A stretch of DNA of 64,000 bases from Phoronis australis. Its lineage: Eukaryota; Phoronida; Phoronidae. Position numbers and translations under genes: made by a program. The DNA is taken from positions 201,329 through 265,328 of the forward strand of contig NMRA01000336.1 in NCBI GenBank assembly GCA_002633005.1, given 5' to 3'. The notes beneath the pieces were generated by a model, which saw only the letters and a list, made by a program, of their open reading frames with translations, ran no database searches and was not told the origin of the DNA. Numbering within the stretch: position 1 is the first letter of the stretch; each line of letters begins with the position of its first letter. This document shows positions 58,001 through 64,000 of the stretch, in pieces.

Positions 58001-59479
58001 AAACGAGAGAAGAGTATGAGACATCAAGAAACTACAGTTGTCTCTTGGTGCCAAAACTTTCGCGCATTTACCATTTGTGCATGCAGTAGGTGGTTGCGAT
58101 ACAACATCACGGCTGTTCGGTATTGGCAAGGCTCTCTCATTCAAGAAACTGCGTGATCGAGAAGTCTGCGAAATGGCTAGAGTATTCACTAGACCTGATG
58201 CAGCTGAAGCAAGACATATTTGAAGCTGGTAAAAGATTTTTATTTGTGGCGGTACTGGTTCTGGAAATTTAAATGACTTGCAATGCAGGCGATTTGAGGA
58301 AAGGTGTCATCAAGCTTAGGCCAAATCCAAATACAGTCATTACTACCAACTGCTTCAGCAGGTAAATTCCACGCTGCGAGGACAAGAACAAGAGTGGTCA
58401 AGTTTCCGTGGCAGTGACCTAGACCTGCTTGATTGAGGATGGATGCTGGCAGGTGGAAAATTAATTCTCATGAAGACGGACCAGCCCGCAGCACCAGAGA
58501 ACCTTTTGATATTAAGATGCTCGTCCAAGAGAACTCACAAGAAGTTAGGATTGCAGGTGGAGAATGCAGTGATGTAAGCTGCAGTAATTTATTCTCAGCT
58601 GAAAGAGATTAGTTGTGTAAATACTTGTTGATTGTGTGTAGATTTTGATCACAGACTGAGAATTAATGTTTTGGACACACCTATAACATCACTAAAGAGA
58701 AGCCTGGTGGGAGCTGTTCAAGTGCTTATAAACTGTTTAACATGCTAAACATACCTTGCTAAACCTTTCTCCTGTCTCAACTGTTGCTGTATTCACTAGC
58801 ATTTACAACTAACTGGAGGCGACACAGATGGTCAATAGGTGTGGATAGTAGATTACTGAATTAATCGCGGAGAATTATTTTCGACACAGCACACTTTTTA
58901 CGGAGAATGACCCTTCAGTTTAGGCCGTGGTTTTCACCCAAATAAGTTATTATTGAAAATGATAGTCGTGTAAATCAGAGCCAGACAAAAATGATTTTAA
59001 TGGACGTGTTGATCTATAAAAATCAGAATATGAAATCAGGGAAGATGGCATGTCTCTGGAATTTGAAGTTCTTACACCAAGCAAGTATTTGGAGGCCATT
59101 TTAGAAAATGGTGGAAGTAATCATTAGAGCCAAACACAATGAGTCTCAATGGATTATTCGACCCAGAAAACCTATGATGCAGTGTTTGAATCAAGACGAT
59201 ACACTAATCTTTTCGCGCAAAGTTGTGCGACTCGACGCCTGCGGCGGCCATCTTGGAAAATGGCGGATGGTGTCATCGCAGCCATGCAAAACTATTTTTA
59301 ATGGATTTGTTGACCCACAGAAGATACGTAAACCTTTTTGAATTTTTACTCTATCACATTCCACTCTCTAGTTATAATGGTCATATGCAAATCTGGCGGC
59401 CATTTTGTCCGCCATCTTGAAAAACCTACCTCCGCCACCCCGATTAAGGTAGACGTTTTTTCCTCAAACTAAGGGGTGT
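55059..59479. mobile_element. 4.4-kb element with terminal inverted repeats
   Basis: The left end (from 55059, ACATCCCTTGG, then AAAAACGTCTACC, then GGTTTTTCAAGGTGGCGG, then AAAATGGCCGCCA) is matched in inverted orientation by the right end, whose complement reads ACACCCCTTAG, AAAAACGTCTACC, GGTTTTTCAAGATGGCGG and AAAATGGCCGCCA. The inverted repeats are about 95 bp. Inside, on the plus strand, is a ruined gene (56272-58620) of a protein family often seen multicopy in animal genomes. Target duplication not resolved. Too broken to be active. Confidence 0.8.
56272..58620 (+). pseudogene. decayed transposon-associated protein with Asp-rich nuclease-like motifs
   Basis: Ordered fragments in different frames: MLPYFAAAGYISYAKSAYKY; THPDVYSTFTNGHHAISPSD then FWAGLSSDLVIEQTLM; LTRGCGMGDT; SEQHKECTLARQSR; LLFQRLLTAAK; LFDTSGLPR; then DDADV, ADDTDLLVLLCYHA, and FVHAVGGCDTTSRLFGIGK; near the end GGECSDVSCSN, a trace of a cysteine-rich tail. 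I recall intact relatives as large uncharacterised repeated proteins of invertebrates. The DADV/DDTDLLVL acidic clusters look like FEN/PIN-type nucleases (inference). More than ten stops and frame changes. The gene lies wholly inside the inverted repeats. Confidence 0.65.
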
Positions 59480-61968
59480 GAGAGGATACGATTTATGCAA
59501 TAACACCTTGTGTTGCAAATATTTCCGGGTTATCCGTAAAATGACTGGACTGATAGAAATCGAAGAAACGATGTAAACTTTGAATGAGTTCGAAATTCGA
59601 GTCAAGCGAATTAGGGGAAGTCTCGGTATTTTATCGCGCACCCGTTCGCCGCCACGTGTGCTGCGGTCGCGTACTTCACAGACACCTACTGCAAACCGGG
59701 ACTGTGCGAGTTCCTCGCTTATTTTTCTCGTTAAAAGTACTTTTATATTAAAGATGTGTACATGCAAGATCTCAACTTTTATTCCAGTCTAGAATCCCAT
59801 TCGTGTCTTCATGCGTGACACTTTCCTATTGTTGTGTGTGACATACCACATAGTCAGTGTTCTCCCTCTACAACTGAAAACCCAAACCTGTCAGAGAGGC
59901 CTAGCTGGACTCGACCTGACAGCCATTCTTTGCTATGGGCAAAAAAACTGTATGTTGAAGGTTATCGAAACATGATGGAAGCACGGGCAATCTGATCCAC
60001 GTTCTAAACTTGTCCGATGAGACCAATCTCAATAGCAGATTGTGCCGGTGTGGTCTGTACAGGACATTTTACTTCTTGTCCTGTCGTTAGATTCGGCGGT
60101 CCACTTAAAAATGTTTTGACAGCACGGCATATTAGGTGTCTAACCGGGTCATTTACGACTCCTCGTTTGTGCAGCCAACGTTATAGATGTTTGATATAAC
60201 TCAGTCACACACAAGACGCACAAGATTAAGATAATATCAGTAGTCTCGAGTGGTCAATCTTGCAGGAGACAAAGGGGATGAATCGCCCCCATACCATCCA
60301 AAAAGATAACCCTTCCCAAATAAAAAGGAAAATAAAAAGAACTGAAACTGTTATTCACGTCTAAAAAGGCGGAATAACGTTGAAACAGTTTACAGGGCCG
60401 TAGGAAGCAGGTGGGCCGGTGAGGGGGTTATGTGCCGTCCAATAATTTGCAGGCGTCAGGCGGTTAAACCGTGGCATGCGACATAGGCGTGGGGCAGGGG
60501 GAAGTCGAGAAAAGAAAGACATCGAAACACGGAGAAGAGAGAAAATTCAAGAGAACCATCAATAGAGGTCGTCCACAGAGAGCCCAGTGTTGAAAATCAT
60601 ACAACCTTCCATGTTGAGGAAGGTCACTTCTTTCAGGGTTACGATGGAATTAACTGTAACTCTTTTCCATGCTTTATGAGGTCCCCTTTCAAAAATGGCC
60701 CCTTCTTTCTGGGGTGATTTGGATCCCTTTGTCCCTCTATACACCTAAATTTTCCACTGACTGCCAAGTACTCACGAGGCAATGCGCTGAGATAACAAAT
60801 TCATCAAAAACACAAAACGTTCGTGCACAGCCAAAGGTATCAGCATTCGGTCCAATAGGATTGACCGCTATCGAAAGAGCGGAAGTTTGAAGAACAGGTT
60901 GACTACTATTTTGTGAATTACACAAAAGGACTATTTCCGATGGTTTTATAAAGTAATGTTAATTTTTCGCATAGTATAAGAAGAATAGTATTTCTTTTGA
61001 AGATCGTTACTATTTAGCAGTTCTTTGTAAGAAATTCGCACATGTTGAAAAGGCTGTCGGGGCCGGGTACAACTTTTGATGAACGTGTACATGCATGTCT
61101 AATGGAGGTTCTCAAAGTACTCGCAATCATCAAGAAAGATTTTTAATGGTTTTTTTGGAGTTCCAAGTTTAACTCGTGAACCGTAATAAGAATTGCTTGT
61201 TCGCCATTCCCGTGTAACCATATAGTAGGTCCGGAGCAGAATCTCAGTGATTCACAGGAACTGAATTTCAAGGAACTCCCGGCGTCAGTGGAAGTGTGTA
61301 CATTTTTGAGACACCCTCTGTGAATCATTTCCCCAATCACCAGAAACTGGAATATCCGTGTTTCAACAAGGGGCATTGAAAAAACAACAAAGGCACTATG
61401 CCAGGTACCTCTGGATGTCACCAGTCAAAAACACCTTCAAAGAATGATCCTAAAAAAACTTTTCCCAAACCGGATCATACACTGTAAATAAGCTGAAGGC
61501 TTGACCGCAGAGTCAGGCAGACGGATAGGTACGAGCTAAGCTGTTTGTCTCAAGCATCTTTGTCTCAAGTGAATCACAGCTGAACTGACCAGTGGCTAGC
61601 CTAGTTTATAGAATTCCTATTTTTACACTGACATATCTCGGGTATAGTTACTTGAGGCAGCTCCCAAGCAGCTAGACCTATCCGTCAGTACGCTGGCCAT
61701 ACGGCCCATTTTTACTCTCTTTGAAAGTTTGTTGCTTCACGTTTACTCAAATCCTGAGAGTATTTGAGTAACCATGATGGTTGAACCCGCGAGATTCGTG
61801 TCCCTCCCCCTCCTATGGTGGACGTGGTTGGTCGGTACAAATTTGGCGGTGGGGCCGGGAGATGGATAGGAAGGGGGGTGGGCAACACAAAAGACCATGT
61901 GCATATGTGACACATTTCAAAGAATTAATGGGCAAAAATTGCATAATAAACCATTCTAACAAACACAA
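59480..61968. other. no gene recognised
   Basis: Short ORFs without motifs. A small inverted repeat (61513-61695) shares GACGGATAGGT and AGCT on both arms, possibly another MITE remnant. GC content is patchily higher near 59.6 and 60.4 kb. Confidence 0.4.
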
Positions 61969-63069
61969 ACAGCCGATTTCATGAGGGTGGTTTAACAAAA
62001 CCAGGTTTAAGACTAAACCTGGTCTTCCTAAACCTGGTCTAATTTTAGACCTGACTTGCATTTCACCAACATGGTTTGAGAGTCTGAAGGCCTGGTTTTG
62101 CTAGGCCAGGGAGCTGGTTCAGTAAAACCAGGTTTAAAGTATCAAAGGCGAGCTGGGTAAATACAACAAAGAAACTATTGAAGTGCTTCAATGAATCCTT
62201 GATCACGTGGGTATACAATGACGTACACTAGTAGAATCAGTGCAGACATTTACGAAAAAGGTCTAAAAGCTTTTCTCATGAGGAAAAATGTAATTTCTGT
62301 GCCCAACACACACGCATTAAAGAACATGCTCCCTAAATGCCCAAATTTATTTCCGTGTCATTTTAGTGTTTATTTTTCGCGGCCAAAGGGGGTCAAGACC
62401 CCTTCCCGGTAACATTATATCGGAGAACAGTACGTGGAGGTGGAACTCAGTCAGAAGAATCAGAAGGTGCTGTCTTAAGTCAAATCCGTAGCGCTTACGA
62501 CGATGACGCCCTGCTCGACCAGTCGTATTCTGATGAATCTGCAGGACACACTCCAGCACGTTCTGGTCTACGCATAGGCGGATCCAGGGGGTCAAGGGGT
62601 CCGGAGCCCCTTTTCCCTTGATTTTAGTGATACCAAATCTATTGGTCCCCCCTTTCAAAAAGTCCTTGACCGCCCCCCCTCTTTAAAAATCCTGAATCCG
62701 CCCGTGCTACGTTTGATCTTGTGTCGTAGTAAAACTGAATATTGAAAATAGACACAAATGCACTCCGCGGCATTATTCAGTTGTACCTATACCTTGCAAG
62801 TCTGACATATTTAACAGTTAAATCTGGGTCTGACCAAGTCTAAAGTTAAACATGGTTTAAGATCTAAATACAGGTCTAAAGAATATAGACTTCGTTGGTG
62901 AAATGAAAACTGACTTAGACCAGGTCTAAACTAGGAGTTAACCCAGGTTTTACTAGACCACAGGTCTAAAAGTTAAACCACCTTTATGAAATGCAGATTA
63001 TCTTTAAACCTGGTCTAAGTCCAGTTTAAATCAGGTTTAACTTTAAACCACCTTTTTGAAATCGGCTGT
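61969..63069. mobile_element. non-autonomous element with subterminal AAACCTGGT arrays
   Basis: ACAGCCGATTTCA at 61969 is repeated exactly inverted at 63057-63069, followed inward on both sides by GGTGGTTTAA. Both subterminal regions (about 62000-62150 and 62820-63050) hold many copies in both orientations of AAACCTGGT/ACCAGGTTT and TCTAAACC-like motifs. The middle holds another MITE (62573-62706). No transposase recognised. About 1.1 kb. Confidence 0.85.
62573..62706. mobile_element. short MITE, copy 2, nested
   Basis: 134 bp. Ends CATAGGCGGATCCAGG and (inverted) CACGGGCGGATTCAGG match at 13 of 16 positions and are flanked directly by CTACG at 62568-62572 and 62707-62711, a 5-bp target duplication. 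G-rich left and C-rich right interiors, as in copy 1 (724-884). It inserted into the element at 61969-63069. Incidental ORFs only. Confidence 0.85.
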
Positions 63070-63473
63070 AAGATTCCATTTGTGCCAGATAGTCCCAGCC
63101 AAGAGTACAAACCTATGGACAGACTCGGCAGTGATCGGGTCAGGAATTCCTGATGTGTTCCTGATGTGACGTTTTTCCGAAGATAGCCGAAGTTCAAAAA
63201 TTTCTGTTCTCAAAACTTTGTGGGGAAGTGGGAGCGTGTTTTAAACGAATAATAGACGAATATGGGGTATGAAATAAAAAGAAATGTGGTTCATTAGCAA
63301 ACTTTATTAACAGTCAACACATGCGTATACATATTAACCCCAACTAAATAGCTGTGAATCAATCTCTTTAACGCTCACATTATTTACGTTCTTCGTTTAA
63401 CCCCCGTCGTTTTTATGATCGTCACGCTTTATGCTCGTCGTTTTTACTAGCGAGGTGGTCGAGCGTAATTCAG
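63070..63473. other. no gene recognised
   Basis: Non-coding spacer between two MITEs, with no clear feature. Confidence 0.4.
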
Positions 63474-63808
63474 TCGCCAGATGAGTGAACGTTATGCACG
63501 TAAATTACGTGCGTAAATTTATTGTTGTTAAATTAAATTTAAACGACGTAAATTAATTATATGTAAACAATTAATTTACGCCGTAAGGTATAAATTTACT
63601 CTTTAAAAGTTAATTTACAACCTTAAAAGTTAATTTGCGCTACAAGTAATTAATTTATGGCGTAAAGAATTAATTTACGCCGTTTTAACTTGACTGTTAA
63701 GTGTTCATTTACGCCGCAAATAATTTACGCTGTAAACAATTGACTTACGCCGTTAACAAGAAGTAATTTGAACTCGTAATTTACGCGCGTAACGTTCGCT
63801 CATTTAGC
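63474..63808. mobile_element. MITE rich in TTTACG/CGTAAA palindromes
   Basis: The left end TCGCCAGATGAGTGAACG continuing into GTTATGCACGTAAATTACG is matched inverted at the right end (TGGCTAAATGAGCGAACG, GTTACGCGCGTAAATTACG), about 36 bp with few mismatches. The 335-bp interior is a dense series of TTAATTTACGCCGTAAA-like palindromic units. No coding capacity. Confidence 0.85.
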
Positions 63809-63983
63809 CAGCGAAGGTGTACAACCATTTCGGACTACGATCTAAGAGCAAGAACTAACACAGGAACAGATGAATGCAAACCCAGTCGCTCGATAACCAT
63901 TTAGCTAGCCAAGTCCGTAGGAAGGCAAAAATTATTGGGGGAGCACAAACTACCCCTCCCCCTACCCCATCACCGCCGTCAAC

Positions 63984-64000
63984 ACCCCCCCCCCCCCCCC
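63984..64000. other. terminal poly-C run
   Basis: The window ends in an uninterrupted run of C. The true length is uncertain because the window stops within it. Confidence 0.8.

Noticed and set aside
1-64000. CRISPR arrays, bacterial operons, tRNA or rRNA genes
   Set aside because: Tandem repeats present lack the spacer structure of CRISPR; no cloverleaf or rRNA segment was recognised; the genome is eukaryotic.

Overview
The window is eukaryotic and most likely from a marine invertebrate animal. It is AT-rich, has spliced genes with GT-AG introns of 0.3 to 4 kb, and is packed with decayed animal-type transposable elements. I cannot fix the phylum. The tubulin-binding repeats of the main gene resemble vertebrate MAP2/MAP4/tau, which leans toward an invertebrate deuterostome, but a lophotrochozoan is not excluded. 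Little of the window is coding.

Main gene, minus strand, 25192 to 5403: a microtubule-associated protein of the MAP2/MAP4/tau family that I could assemble exon by exon (14 coding exons, every junction in phase, about 1,275 residues). In order it has a 13-nt start exon, one large acidic projection-domain exon with three NPF and two DPF motifs, a short acidic exon, a Pro/Ser/Lys-rich exon, nine tubulin-binding repeats each on its own 90 to 116-nt exon, and a last exon that starts with a degenerate tenth repeat and continues into an unrecognised basic tail of about 400 residues. The repeats fall into an F class (KLDF..KCGS) and a W class (KLEW..VGS), in the order degenerate, Y, W, F, F, F, W, W, W, half-W. 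This points to block duplication of exons. Eight of the nine repeat exons are whole-codon cassettes in phase 0, so any of them could be skipped without a frameshift.

Its introns carry two copies of a TA-flanked hairpin MITE, a two-copy tandem array with six evenly placed motifs resembling CTCF sites, an array with nuclear-receptor half-sites, a roughly 1.1-kb nested duplication and a perfect 16-bp palindrome. Downstream of the stop (3236-3570) is a 55-bp minisatellite of six copies, each with a forkhead-type TGTTTAC.

Right of 25.2 kb the window is mainly mobile-element debris: a decayed Ty3/gypsy-type element (about 32.0-35.2 kb, plus strand); a possible plus-strand exon of an unknown gene (38667-38804); an internally deleted L1-like non-LTR element bounded by a 15-bp target duplication (42698-45658); a foldback element (47 kb); a 1.2-kb LTR with an RNase H remnant (50.9-52.7 kb, minus strand); a 4.4-kb element with terminal inverted repeats carrying a ruined gene of an unusual transposon-associated protein (55.06-59.48 kb); and several MITEs at 62-64 kb, one nested in another. 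The most notable items are the exon-per-repeat MAP gene with endocytic-type motifs in its projection domain, and the 55-59 kb inverted-repeat element.
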